From the NCBI RefSeq assembly GCF_027214005.1, contig NZ_JAPWGY010000003.1, forward strand, positions 62,001-126,000: 64,000 nt of DNA. Reading direction: 5' to 3'. The translations under genes were made by a program, and so were the position numbers. Below are positions 53,182 through 62,221 of the stretch, one piece after another (the stretch's first letter is position 1; each line of letters starts with the position of its first letter). The notes beneath the pieces were generated by a model, which did no database searches, had not been told where the DNA came from, and saw nothing but the letters and a program-made list of their open reading frames with translations. Origin of the DNA: Kiloniella laminariae (GTDB lineage Bacteria; Pseudomonadota; Alphaproteobacteria; Kiloniellales; Kiloniellaceae).

Positions 53182-54230
53182 ATGCCGGTTCTCTCCAGAA
53201 GATTGAGCCAGTTTTCAGAGGCAATTTTACGGATCACTGCCTCCCCAAAACCAGCCACACGGAATTGCTCCAGCAACTTCGGGAGCCCTGCCACATCGCC
53301 CAGGTCATCCGGAAGCAGACAGCCATCAAAGTCTGATCCGAGAGCGACACCATCCTCGCCCAGTTTTTCAAGCAAATAAGCTGTATGACGGACAATCTGA
53401 TCCAGTGGTGTCGCAGCATTGTGGTGACCATCATCACGCAGGAAAGCCACATGAAAGTTAACCCCGATCAGACCATTACTTTCCCGGATTGCATCAAGCT
53501 GCCGGTCTGTCAGGTTTCTTGCAGAAGGGCAAAGCCTGTGGGCATTGGAGTGGGAAGCTACCAAAGGACGGTCCGAAATTTTGGCGACATCCCAGAAACC
53601 CTTTTCGGTGATATGAGACAGATCGATCATTATCCCCAGATCATTACAGTTTCGAACCAAGGCCCGTCCCACATCCGTCAGGCCACCACCTGTATCCGGT
53701 GAGCTTGGAAAGGCCATTGGCACGCCATCGGCAAAAATATTCTTTCGGCTCCACACCGGACCAATAGAACGCAACCCGGCTGCATAGAGGACTTCCAGTG
53801 CATCAAACTCTGCATCAATTGCCTCAGCGCCTTCAATGTGCATCACCATGGCAAGTTGCCCTGCCGCCAGAGCTTCCCGTACTTTTCCTGATGAACGGGC
53901 AATCACAAGTTCCCCCTTGCTCTCCCGTTCCAGACGGCTGGCCAGAGCAAACATCCTGTTGGTGAAATTGAGGGCAAAAGCCTGATCAACAGGTTTAAAA
54001 TTCTCAGGGTCACTCGGGTCGAAAGAAATCCCTGCAGTGTTGAATTTCGAAGGCGTAAACATGGCAAAAAGCCCGCCAGAAAACCCTCCCTTCCTCGACC
54101 TTGGCAGGTCTATATGCCCCTTGTCAGTTTCATTAAAAAAGGAACATTCTTTCTCTGTTCCTGTATTCAGTAAAAACCGCAACAACATATCATTGTGCCC
54201 GTCAAAGACGGGGATAGCTGCCTGAGACAT
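53178..54230 (-). CDS. M19-family (membrane dipeptidase-like) dipeptidase
   Basis: A 350-residue zinc dipeptidase of the renal dipeptidase group. Metal-binding segments are seen: PVFDGHNDMLLRFL (HxD), VMHIEGAEAIDAEFDALEVL (Glu), DLSHITEKGFWDVAKISDRP and VASHSNAHRLCPSARNLTDR (His) plus LGSDFDGCLLPDDLGDVAGL. It lies 73 bp downstream of the peptide ABC transporter, which suits hydrolysis of imported dipeptides. No signal peptide is evident, so it probably works in the cytoplasm. Confidence 0.92.
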   Translation of the reverse strand: MSQAAIPVFDGHNDMLLRFLLNTGTEKECSFFNETDKGHIDLPRSRKGGFSGGLFAMFTPSKFNTAGISFDPSDPENFKPVDQAFALNFTNRMFALASRLERESKGELVIARSSGKVREALAAGQLAMVMHIEGAEAIDAEFDALEVLYAAGLRSIGPVWSRKNIFADGVPMAFPSSPDTGGGLTDVGRALVRNCNDLGIMIDLSHITEKGFWDVAKISDRPLVASHSNAHRLCPSARNLTDRQLDAIRESNGLIGVNFHVAFLRDDGHHNAATPLDQIVRHTAYLLEKLGEDGVALGSDFDGCLLPDDLGDVAGLPKLLEQFRVAGFGEAVIRKIASENWLNLLERTGI

Positions 54231-54303
54231 CTGGAATCCTGTTATTCGTTATTCATCAATAAAACATATACCACATCACACAATCACCAGAGCTGGCACC
54301 AGT

Positions 54304-55095
54304 TTACTCTGGCACATATCCCTCGCTCGCCATCAGCAGTTCCCGGGTATAGGGGTGCTCAGGTTCCGCATTGCGCATCTCTTCCACACTCATCACCTCG
54401 ACAATCTCTCCCCGGTTCATGACCGCGATATCGTCACACATATGCGCAACCACCGCGAGGTTGTGTGTTACCAGCAAATAGGTCAGATTTTTACGCTCTC
54501 TTAAATCGGCGAGAAGGTTCAGAATTTCGGCCTGAACAGAAACGTCGAGTGCCGAAGTCGGTTCATCCAGCAACAGAATTTCTGGCTCCAGCATCAGGGA
54601 TCTTGCAATCGCCACACGTTGGCGCTGCCCCCCCGACAGCTGATGGGGGTAACGGAACCGGAAAGAGGTGCCAAGACCAACATCAACCAACGCCTGATCA
54701 ACGCGAGCATCCCGATCTTTCAGACCATGGAGAATCAAAGGCTCACTCAATGTACGGTCAATTGTGTGTCTGGGATGCAAGGAAGCGTAAGGGTCTTGAA
54801 ACACCATCTGAATGGTTTTGTAAAAAGCCTTGTCCCGGCGATGATCAATGGCGTTGCCTTTGATATTGATCACCCCTTTCCAGTCTGAAATCAGGCCACT
54901 GACTGTCCGCAGAACTGTAGATTTTCCCGATCCGGATTCCCCGACCAGACCAAACGAACCTCCTTTTGGCACTGAAAAACTGACACCTTTAACAGCCTGT
55001 AACCGGTCCTGGCCCTGGCCAAAAAAAACATCAAGATTCTGAATTTCAAGCGCCGCAACAGCTTCTTGTTGCTGCACAATCTCAGATGAATGCAT
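54304..55095 (-). CDS. Peptide ABC transporter ATP-binding protein (DppF-like)
   Basis: A 263-residue ATPase: Walker A GLVGESGSGKSTVLRTVSGL, Q-loop VFQDPYASLHPRHTIDRTLS, signature HQLSGGQRQRVAIARSLMLE and Walker B EILLLDEPTSALDVSVQAEI. The ATG at 55095 is taken; a 54-codon upstream extension overlaps the preceding ATPase gene and has no homology. It overlaps the preceding gene by 14 bp. Together with the next gene it energises the transporter. Confidence 0.93.
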   Translation of the reverse strand: MHSSEIVQQQEAVAALEIQNLDVFFGQGQDRLQAVKGVSFSVPKGGSFGLVGESGSGKSTVLRTVSGLISDWKGVINIKGNAIDHRRDKAFYKTIQMVFQDPYASLHPRHTIDRTLSEPLILHGLKDRDARVDQALVDVGLGTSFRFRYPHQLSGGQRQRVAIARSLMLEPEILLLDEPTSALDVSVQAEILNLLADLRERKNLTYLLVTHNLAVVAHMCDDIAVMNRGEIVEVMSVEEMRNAEPEHPYTRELLMASEGYVPE

Positions 55096-55942
55096 CAACA
55101 CTTGCTTCCTCCTGCCACTTGGGGTCACGTTCCAGAACAGAAAGGCGCTCGCACGGCGATGAGATATGGGGCATAGCCGCAAGCAGACCACGGGTATAGG
55201 GATGTTTTGCCTGTTGCAGTTCGTCGGCTTTACAAGTCTCCACAATCCTTCCGCCATACATGATAATCACCCGGTCACAGAAAGAGGAAACCAGATTCAG
55301 ATCATGGCTGATAAAAATCAGCCCCATACCCCTGTCACGCACCAGCTTATCCATAATCTGCAGTACCCGCATCTGGACAGTCACATCCAGTGCCGAGGTC
55401 GGCTCGTCTGCAATCAAAAGATCCGGCTCGGGAATCAGCATCATTGCAATCATGATCCGCTGCCCCATCCCCCCCGATACCTCATGCGGGTAGCTGTCAT
55501 AAACCCGTTCTGGATTTCGGATCTGAACGGCTTCAAGCATCTCAAGTGCCCGCTTTTTCGCTTCAGCCTTCGAAGATCTGTTGTGCACCCGATAGGCTTC
55601 CCCGATCTGGTGGCCGACTTTCATCACCGGATTAAGTGAAAATTTGGGATCCTGCATCACCAGCGAAATACGGTGTCCGCGAATGGCCCGCATTTCCTTT
55701 TCGCTCAACGATTGCAGATCAATACCATCAAACAGAATTTTCCTTGCCTGGACTTCACCTGGCTCCCGAATCAGACGCAGGATTGCCCGCCCCGTCATTG
55801 ACTTGCCTGATCCGGACTCACCAACAATCCCGATCCGCTCTCGCCCCACCGAAAAAGAAATTCCCCGCACGGCCTCCACGGTTTTTCTTTTCGAGTGGAA
55901 CCGAACCCGGAGGTCCTCGACCTCCAGAAGAGGTTTATTCAT
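55082..55942 (-). CDS. Peptide ABC transporter ATP-binding protein (DppD-like)
   Basis: A 286-residue ATPase with Walker A IGIVGESGSGKSMTGRAILR, Q-loop LVMQDPKFSLNPVMKVGHQI, signature HEVSGGMGQRIMIAMMLIPE (note GGMGQR instead of GGQRQR) and Walker B LLIADEPTSALDVTVQMRVL. It overlaps the upstream permease gene by four bases. Oligopeptide transporters use two different ATPases, and this is the first. Confidence 0.93.
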   Translation of the reverse strand: MNKPLLEVEDLRVRFHSKRKTVEAVRGISFSVGRERIGIVGESGSGKSMTGRAILRLIREPGEVQARKILFDGIDLQSLSEKEMRAIRGHRISLVMQDPKFSLNPVMKVGHQIGEAYRVHNRSSKAEAKKRALEMLEAVQIRNPERVYDSYPHEVSGGMGQRIMIAMMLIPEPDLLIADEPTSALDVTVQMRVLQIMDKLVRDRGMGLIFISHDLNLVSSFCDRVIIMYGGRIVETCKADELQQAKHPYTRGLLAAMPHISSPCERLSVLERDPKWQEEASVDAFI

Positions 55943-56883
55943 GACTGTTCCCCCTTCGGATCAAGAATATCGCGCAATCCGTCGCCAAGAAGATTGAAGC
56001 CGAGAGAAACAATAAAAATTGCCAGCCCAGGCATGGTTGCCACCCACCAGTGATCCAGTAAAAATTTCCGGCCAGCTGAAATCATTGCCCCCCATTCTGG
56101 CATCGGCGGTTGTGCCCCAAGTCCCAGGAAACCTAGCCCCGCGGCCGTGAGAATAATCCCTGCCATATCCAGCGTTACCCGGACGATGATCGAGGACATA
56201 CACATCGGCCAGATATGCCCGGTAATAATCCTGAGACTGCCCGCGCCTTGCAGTTGGATCGCACTGATGTAGTCCGCATTCCGGATTGTCAGAGTTTCCG
56301 CCCGGGCGATACGGGCATAAGGGGGCCAGGCTGTCAGGGAAATGGCGAGAATGGCATTTTCGATCCCGGCCCCCAGTGCCGCCACAAAGGCAAGGGCCAG
56401 AACCAGTCTGGGAAAAGCCAGAAAGATATCGGTGATGCGCATTAAAACCATATCTGGCCAGCCACCGAGATATCCGGCGACAGTGCCGACCAGCAACCCG
56501 AACACAGGAGCAGTACAAGCCACCAATACAACAATCATCAGGGTGATTCGGGAACCAAAGACAATCCTGCTCCAGATATCCCGGCCGAACTCGTCGCTGC
56601 CCAGAAGATAACCTTCACTTCCCGGGGGAGCCAGCCGCATGGCCAGGTTCTGTTCACTTGGGCCATGGGTTGCGAGTAACGGCGCAAAGATCGCAACCAG
56701 TATCAGGGTTACCAGAATAAGAAACCCGACCAGTGCCAGCGGATTGGAACGCAGACTCTGCCAACCACGATAAAGCTGGGTCATCTTCGCCTGAAACCTT
56801 GATTGAGGGGTTTCAGTCGTCAACCAGGCTTGCAGGGAGGACAGGACTGTGACGGGAGGACTGTGATTGGTATTGTCTGTCAT
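55939..56883 (-). CDS. Peptide ABC transporter permease (DppC-like)
   Basis: A 314-residue inner-membrane permease. An N-terminal segment (LVGFLILVTLILVAIFAPLL) is followed by the DppC-type GSDEFGRDIWSRIVFGSRIT, and the EAA loop is in ARIARAETLTIRNADYISAI. About six hydrophobic helices are visible. It overlaps both neighbours by four bases, giving a coupled operon. Confidence 0.93.
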   Translation of the reverse strand: MTDNTNHSPPVTVLSSLQAWLTTETPQSRFQAKMTQLYRGWQSLRSNPLALVGFLILVTLILVAIFAPLLATHGPSEQNLAMRLAPPGSEGYLLGSDEFGRDIWSRIVFGSRITLMIVVLVACTAPVFGLLVGTVAGYLGGWPDMVLMRITDIFLAFPRLVLALAFVAALGAGIENAILAISLTAWPPYARIARAETLTIRNADYISAIQLQGAGSLRIITGHIWPMCMSSIIVRVTLDMAGIILTAAGLGFLGLGAQPPMPEWGAMISAGRKFLLDHWWVATMPGLAIFIVSLGFNLLGDGLRDILDPKGEQS

Positions 56884-57947
56884 CTGGCCCTCGGATCCAC
56901 AACCTTGTAAAGGAAATCAGAAAAGAGATTAAGGCCGATAAAAATCAGTCCGACCACAACGGTCCCCCCCATCACTGCATTCATATCTGCCGAAAGCAAC
57001 GCGGTGGTCAGATATTGTCCCAGTCCCGGCCAGGCAAAAATCACCTCGGTCAAAACCGATCCTTCCAGAAGGTTTGCATAGGAAAGCGCAATCACAGTTA
57101 TCAGAGGGATCATCACATTCCCCAAAGCATGCCGCCAGATCACAGCATGTTCGGACAGGCCTTTGACCCGGGCAGTGATGATGTATTCCTGCGTTAGCTG
57201 TTCCAGCATGAAAGAGCGGGTCATCCGGCTGATATAAGCCAGGGAATAATACCCAAGCAGCGAAGCCGGCAGAATAATATGTGATACAGCATTCCAGAAA
57301 ATATCAATCTCTCCGGCGATCAGACTGTCGACCAGAATCATACCGGTAATCACGGGCACTAGGTCATCATAGAAAACATCAAGCCGCCCCGGGCCGCCTA
57401 CCCACCCCAGGATGCCATAAAAAATCAGCAAGCCCATCAGACCAAGCCAGAAAATCGGCATGGAATAGCCAAAAAGCCCAAAAAGCCGGATCAGCTGATC
57501 CTGCCATTTTCCTTGGTGCACAGCTGCGATAACCCCCATTGGCACGCCAAAAAGCACGCCAAAAACAGTCGCAACGGATGCCAGTTCAAGTGTGGCAGGA
57601 AAAACCCTGATAATGTCATCAGAAACCGGACGGGCTGTGAGCCTTGAAATTCCAAAGTCGCCGGTAAAGACCTGCTGCAGAAAAACGCCAAACTGAACAA
57701 TTAACGGCTTGTCCAGCCCCAGAGAAAGATAAGCCGCGTCGTAAACCTCTTTTGACGCCCGTTCCCCGACAATTGCGAGAACCGGATCAATCGGCATCAC
57801 CCGGCCGATCAGGAAAGTAATAAACAAAAGCCCGACAAGTGTGGCGATGATTGATAAGAGAACTGTCGTCAGCCCGCGAAGACGCTTTAGAAGCGGCGAA
57901 GATCCTTCTCGCCGCTTCTGCGTCGCTGTACCAGCAGCGTTGTTCAT
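56880..57947 (-). CDS. Peptide ABC transporter permease (DppB-like)
   Basis: A 355-residue permease with an N-terminal cytoplasmic stretch, TM segment TVLLSIIATLVGLLFITFLI, then DFGISRLTARPVSDDIIRVF, the conserved loop YISRMTRSFMLEQLTQEYII and TEVIFAWPGLGQYLTTALLS. It begins 6 bp after the binding-protein stop and is the DppB/OppB-type partner. Confidence 0.93.
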   Translation of the reverse strand: MNNAAGTATQKRREGSSPLLKRLRGLTTVLLSIIATLVGLLFITFLIGRVMPIDPVLAIVGERASKEVYDAAYLSLGLDKPLIVQFGVFLQQVFTGDFGISRLTARPVSDDIIRVFPATLELASVATVFGVLFGVPMGVIAAVHQGKWQDQLIRLFGLFGYSMPIFWLGLMGLLIFYGILGWVGGPGRLDVFYDDLVPVITGMILVDSLIAGEIDIFWNAVSHIILPASLLGYYSLAYISRMTRSFMLEQLTQEYIITARVKGLSEHAVIWRHALGNVMIPLITVIALSYANLLEGSVLTEVIFAWPGLGQYLTTALLSADMNAVMGGTVVVGLIFIGLNLFSDFLYKVVDPRAR

Positions 57948-57953
57948 GCTGCT

Positions 57954-59561
57954 CTACTTGGTCACTGTCCAGTAATAGACAGCTGTCACAGCAGAACCGG
58001 TGACAAAACCACTGACATTTGCCCGTCGGCCTGTCTGCTCGTTCTTCTGGAACATCTCGGCGAAAGGAGAGACTTTCTGATGTTCCTTCTGAATATCCAC
58101 ATACATCTGGGCACGCTTCGCATTGTCTGTTTCCTGGACAGCCGCTTCAGTCATGGCTGTCAGCTCGGGGATAGCCCAGGCATTCCGCCAGGCCAACTTA
58201 CCGAGATGCTGTGCTTCATCCGCATTGTCAGGGTTGGAGGCAAAGGTATCTGCATTGGTATGAGGATCTGGATAATCCGGCCCCCAGGCACCCAGATAAA
58301 TCTGGAAATCCCGGGCCCGGTATTTGCCAAGAATCTGCTTGCCAGTACCCTGAATCAAAGAAACGTTGATCCCAGCCTGGGCAAAGGTGTTTTGCAGTGA
58401 CTGGGCAATCTCGACCCGTTCCTGTGCATCGCGCACGATAATCTCCACGTCGAAACCATCAGGATATCCCGCTTCGCTCAACAGTCCCTTCGCCTTTTCA
58501 ACATCAAAGCTGAAAGGCTGATCTTTCAGCTCCCCCATATAGGTCAAGGGCAGGAAAGCCTGGTGGACCTTCCACTGGCCTTTCAGAAAAGCACCTTCCA
58601 TACCTTTATAATCAACCAGGTACTTCAGGGCTTCAATGACCTGTGGCTTGGAAAGGATCGGATCTTTCTGGTTCATGGAAATATACATGATCCGGCCCCG
58701 CAGATCTTCATCTACAGCCAGATCGGAATTGCCTGAAATTCCAGCGATATCTTCCGGTGAAAGATTTCTGGCAACGTCGACATCACCTTTTTCCAGCAGC
58801 AGTCGCTGTGTCGCGGATTCCTGAATATGGCGTACAATCACGCGCTTCATCGCAGGTTTTGCCCGCCAGTAATCAGGGTTTGCATTCAGAGTATAGGATT
58901 CATTCGGCTTCCAGCTCACCAGAGAATAAGCCCCGGAACCGGCAGAGTTGGTACGCAGCCATTCATTGCCCCAGTCGCCATCTTTCTCATGGGACTTTAC
59001 TTCCTTTGAATCAACAATGTAGGAAATGGCACTGGTAAAACAGTTCAGCACAAAAGAAGGCGCATATTTTTTATCCGTTACGACCACCAGCGTCCTGTCA
59101 TCTGTCGCTTTAATGGTGCTTTCCATATTGTCCGGGGTAAAGCCGAACTGGGTCAGGATAAAGGAAGGCGTTTTGTTTAACCCCACTGCGCGTCTGAGTG
59201 AAAACTCTGCGTCATGGGCGGTCAGATCGTTTCCGGAATGGAACTTAACCCCTTCGCGTATGGTAAAGGTAAAGGTCTTGCCGTCTTCGCTGATCGTCCA
59301 GCTTTCAGCGAGGCTGGGTTCGTAACCCTTGGACAGATCCTTCGGGTCAAAGCTGACCAGTGAATCATAGACATTATTGGCATAATCCGTGCCAGCAAAT
59401 TCGAACATTTCCTGTGGATCAAGCGAAATAATATCATCGATCCTGTTGGCCACGACCAGAATATCATCCGGGGTTGCGGCAAAGCTCGGCGGTGCAGACC
59501 AAGCGGGGACGGAAATAGCCGTGGCGAGCACCAGGCCTTTCAACCAGTTTTGTATTTTCAC
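57954..59561 (-). CDS. Peptide ABC transporter substrate-binding protein (family 5)
   Basis: A 535-residue exported SBP_bac_5 protein. It starts at a GTG with GGGAG 8 bases upstream, and its signal peptide (LVLATAISVPAWSAPPSFAA) is cleaved after about residue 29. Family segments are SLAESWTISEDGKTFTFTIR, GVKFHSGNDLTAHDAEFSLR, NPDYWRAKPAMKRVIVRHIQ and GAWGPDYPDPHTNADTFASN. It heads the transporter operon. Peptides are the likely ligands, supported by the dipeptidase downstream, but opines or nickel are possible. Confidence 0.93.
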   Translation of the reverse strand: MKIQNWLKGLVLATAISVPAWSAPPSFAATPDDILVVANRIDDIISLDPQEMFEFAGTDYANNVYDSLVSFDPKDLSKGYEPSLAESWTISEDGKTFTFTIREGVKFHSGNDLTAHDAEFSLRRAVGLNKTPSFILTQFGFTPDNMESTIKATDDRTLVVVTDKKYAPSFVLNCFTSAISYIVDSKEVKSHEKDGDWGNEWLRTNSAGSGAYSLVSWKPNESYTLNANPDYWRAKPAMKRVIVRHIQESATQRLLLEKGDVDVARNLSPEDIAGISGNSDLAVDEDLRGRIMYISMNQKDPILSKPQVIEALKYLVDYKGMEGAFLKGQWKVHQAFLPLTYMGELKDQPFSFDVEKAKGLLSEAGYPDGFDVEIIVRDAQERVEIAQSLQNTFAQAGINVSLIQGTGKQILGKYRARDFQIYLGAWGPDYPDPHTNADTFASNPDNADEAQHLGKLAWRNAWAIPELTAMTEAAVQETDNAKRAQMYVDIQKEHQKVSPFAEMFQKNEQTGRRANVSGFVTGSAVTAVYYWTVTK

Positions 59562-60173
59562 TTTTAGACTCCCTGTTTAGAACGCGGCGCCTTTTAGGAA
59601 AATTCACCCTGTTTCTCAGTGGTTGTAATAGCGTCGCCTGTACAGCGTTGCGTTTCCAACACCTTTTGTCAACTTTCACAACCGCACAGAAAAGTCTTGC
59701 AATCAGAAGGATATGACAAATTTCATCATCTCAGACCAGACAACCCAAAATAGTAATTTTATACAATATCCCGAAATCATATCGTTCCTGTAAAAACATC
59801 AGAGATCCATAAGTAGCTGAAAATTATTTGTTTAGCTGCTTGATTATAATTTTTAAAAAATTACACGCGTAAAGGGTTATTCATTTTTTGCAGATAGATT
59901 AGAACCCATGACAATCACCTTGAGACACGCAAAAAATTATCCTCTAACAGTTTATTTTTCATCTATTTTACAAAATTCGATAAAAACAGCGAATTTGATA
60001 AATACAACTGTAACCCGGCTTCTGCCCTTGCCAGATTTATCTGTCTGATCCAGTGTGCAAACAAGCTGTTCGTGCCCAGGTTGCTCAGCTTCGCTACAAT
60101 CCGGCACTAAAATCCGGCTGAAACACGATTACCAAGAATGACCTGCAAAGAAATTTTCTCCCTGCAGAACGAA
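59562..60173. other. AT-rich intergenic region upstream of the peptide transporter and the phosphatase
   Basis: About 612 bp with no supported gene. From about 59700 to 60000 the sequence is clearly richer in A/T than its neighbours, with TAATTTTT/AAAAATTA symmetry near 59845-59865. It must contain the promoters of the ABC operon (minus) and the phosphatase-DMT pair (plus). No riboswitch or tRNA is apparent. Confidence 0.55.
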
Positions 60174-60665
60174 ATGAACATGATGATGAAAAACTATTCT
60201 GTGCTCTTTGTCTGTACCGGAAACATCTGCCGCTCCCCGGCTGGTGAAGGCATCCTTCGCCACCGCCTGAGAGAAAAAAACATGGATAAGCAAGTCAGAA
60301 CTGATTCAGCAGGCACCCACGACTATCATCTTGGTGATCCGCCCACAGCAACCGGTCTGAAACTCGCAAGAAAGCGGGGTTATGACTATGCGGATCTACG
60401 TGCCCGCAAAGTAACAGTCCGGGATTTTGAAGAGTTCGATCTTGTCCTGGCGATGGATATGGGACATCTGGCAATTCTGCAGCAGATCTGCCCAGCAGAA
60501 CGGTATCATAAACTCTCCCTTTTTCTTGACTATAGCGCGATCACTGACAAGAACGTTGCAGATCCCTATTACGGCGGAGCGGCAGATTACGAAGCCATGC
60601 TGGACGTTATCGAGCAGGGTGTAGATGCCCTCCTCCCTCATATCGAGAAACAGATTCATGACTAA
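60174..60665 (+). CDS. Low-molecular-weight protein tyrosine phosphatase
   Basis: A phosphatase of about 163 residues. The catalytic P-loop VLFVCTGNICRSPAGEG has the Cx5RS motif, and the general-acid Asp is in NVADPYYGGAADYEAMLDVI. The middle contains DSAGTHDYHLGDPPTATGLK. The start is uncertain: ATGs at 60174, 60180, 60183 and 60186 all lie close together, and one at 60138 is possible. It overlaps the next gene by eight bases, so the two are probably coupled. Confidence 0.92.
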   Translation: MNMMMKNYSVLFVCTGNICRSPAGEGILRHRLREKNMDKQVRTDSAGTHDYHLGDPPTATGLKLARKRGYDYADLRARKVTVRDFEEFDLVLAMDMGHLAILQQICPAERYHKLSLFLDYSAITDKNVADPYYGGAADYEAMLDVIEQGVDALLPHIEKQIHD

Positions 60666-61617
60666 ACAGCTTGCAAACAGTGTAAATACCAGCGGGGACA
60701 GAATATTTCTTGGCATTATTCTGGCCATCATCATGGTCTTCTGTATGTCCGTAATGGATGGCATTGCCAAATGGCTGACCGCCTCTTACAGCCTGATCAG
60801 CATCATCCTTATCCGCAATACCTTCAGTCTGCCATTGACTGTCGCACTGGTGGTCAAGTCCGGAGGCTGGCAAACCTTGCACTGTGATCGCCCCTGGCTG
60901 TTATTGCTCCGCTCTGCCCTGATCATCGTCACGGCCGGGAGCTTCTATGCGGCCTTACCCCTGATGCCGCTGGCAGAAGCCTTTGCCATCACCTTTGTCG
61001 GCCCTTTGTTTATTACAATTCTCTCGGTCATATTTCTGGGTGAAAAAGTTGGGCTGCATCGCTGGGCTGTTGTCTTTACTGGTTTTTGCGGTGTTCTGAT
61101 CATCTTCCAACCCGGCACAGATGCTTTCCAGCCTGCTGCACTCCTGCCGCTGACAGCCGCTTTTTTCTATGCTGTTTTGATGATTATCACCCGAGAACTG
61201 CGGCATCACAGCACCTCGGCAGGAATCACCTTCTGGGGCACCCTGACCACGGTCATCCTGGCTCTTGTTGCCCTGTTCCTGCCATGGAAGCCCTTCGCCT
61301 GGACCCTGCCAGACAACAATGACCTGCTCCTGATCCTTGTAATGGCGATTGTCGCAACCACAGCGCATTTTCTAACCAGCCAGGCTTATCGTTTTGCTCC
61401 AGCCGCTGTCATTGCTCCGCTGGAATATACTATTCTTCTGTGGGGTCTGTTATTCGGCTGGTTCTTCTGGAATGAGATTCCCGAACTCCACGTGCTTCTC
61501 GGGGCTTCGGTTATCGTCGCCAGCGGGCTCTATCTTATATATCGAGAGTCTCGGTCCATGAGAAAAACGGTTCTGGATAATCGGCTTCAAGAGCATAACA
61601 AGCACCCGATGGTGTAA
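60658..61617 (+). CDS. EamA/DMT-superfamily transporter
   Basis: A 319-residue inner-membrane protein with ten hydrophobic helices in two EamA halves (IFLGIILAIIMVFCMSVMDG ... EAFAITFVGPLFITILSVIF; LLPLTAAFFYAVLMIITREL ... VIAPLEYTILLWGLLFGWFF). The ATG at 60658 overlaps the phosphatase stop. The end runs 83 bp into the convergent thpR gene. The substrate is unknown. Confidence 0.88.
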   Translation: MTKQLANSVNTSGDRIFLGIILAIIMVFCMSVMDGIAKWLTASYSLISIILIRNTFSLPLTVALVVKSGGWQTLHCDRPWLLLLRSALIIVTAGSFYAALPLMPLAEAFAITFVGPLFITILSVIFLGEKVGLHRWAVVFTGFCGVLIIFQPGTDAFQPAALLPLTAAFFYAVLMIITRELRHHSTSAGITFWGTLTTVILALVALFLPWKPFAWTLPDNNDLLLILVMAIVATTAHFLTSQAYRFAPAAVIAPLEYTILLWGLLFGWFFWNEIPELHVLLGASVIVASGLYLIYRESRSMRKTVLDNRLQEHNKHPMV

Positions 61618-62098
61618 GGTGGCTTGAATAGAGTCCAAAGCACTCCGCAACAAAAGGTGGATGAGAGAAAAGACTATTTGCCTGCAGATAATTTCCAAAA
61701 GCGGGTCCAGGGGCAGATTTAAAGCGGCAGAGCGTGACATGGGGTGTAAATTTTTCACGCTCCAGATTCACCCCCACCGATTGGGCTGCGTGCTCGATCT
61801 TGCGTTTAAGGTCTGATATTTCAGGCGTCTTCTCGACACCTGCCCAAAGCATTCTTGGTTTGTTTTCCTTGCCGAATGCCCCTACGCCGCTCAGGCGAAC
61901 CTCAAAAGGTTTGAAGTGTATCCGGCTGAAAACCTCATCAAGATCGCGGGCAACCGCTCCATTGACCTCACCAAAAAATCGTAAGGTTATATGAAAATTT
62001 TCGGGAACGACCCAGCGCTGACCTGGCAAACCGTGACATAAACCCATCAAGCTCAAACGGGCTTCTTCGGGTAACGCAATCGCCGAAAATAGGCGCAT
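61535..62098 (-). CDS. thpR: RNA 2',3'-cyclic phosphodiesterase (ThpR/LigT)
   Basis: Opens 2',3'-cyclic phosphate ends of RNA and tRNA halves. From the ATG at 62098 (perfect AGGAGG 7 bases upstream) the protein has 187 residues. Two HxTx motifs are visible: FHITLRFFGEVNGA and PHVTLCRFKS, with RLSGVGAFGKENKPRMLWAG between them. A 24-codon upstream extension was rejected. It overlaps the end of the DMT transporter gene by 83 bp on the other strand. Confidence 0.95.
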   Translation of the reverse strand: MRLFSAIALPEEARLSLMGLCHGLPGQRWVVPENFHITLRFFGEVNGAVARDLDEVFSRIHFKPFEVRLSGVGAFGKENKPRMLWAGVEKTPEISDLKRKIEHAAQSVGVNLEREKFTPHVTLCRFKSAPGPAFGNYLQANSLFSHPPFVAECFGLYSSHLTPSGACYALEADYPEPFFSWTETLDI

Positions 62099-62221
62099 AA
62101 GGATGCCTCCTGTTAACAAACCACCCCAGACACTCGAACCTGCACGAAAACCTCTTACCATAGTCCTCAAAAACAGGCTTCAATGGCAAGGTAATTTCCA
62201 GTCGTCAAAGCTCATACATCA

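Noticed and set aside
59562-60173. Possible ncRNA or riboswitch in the AT-rich gap
   Set aside because: I could not find a conserved riboswitch core or stable GC-rich structure by eye.
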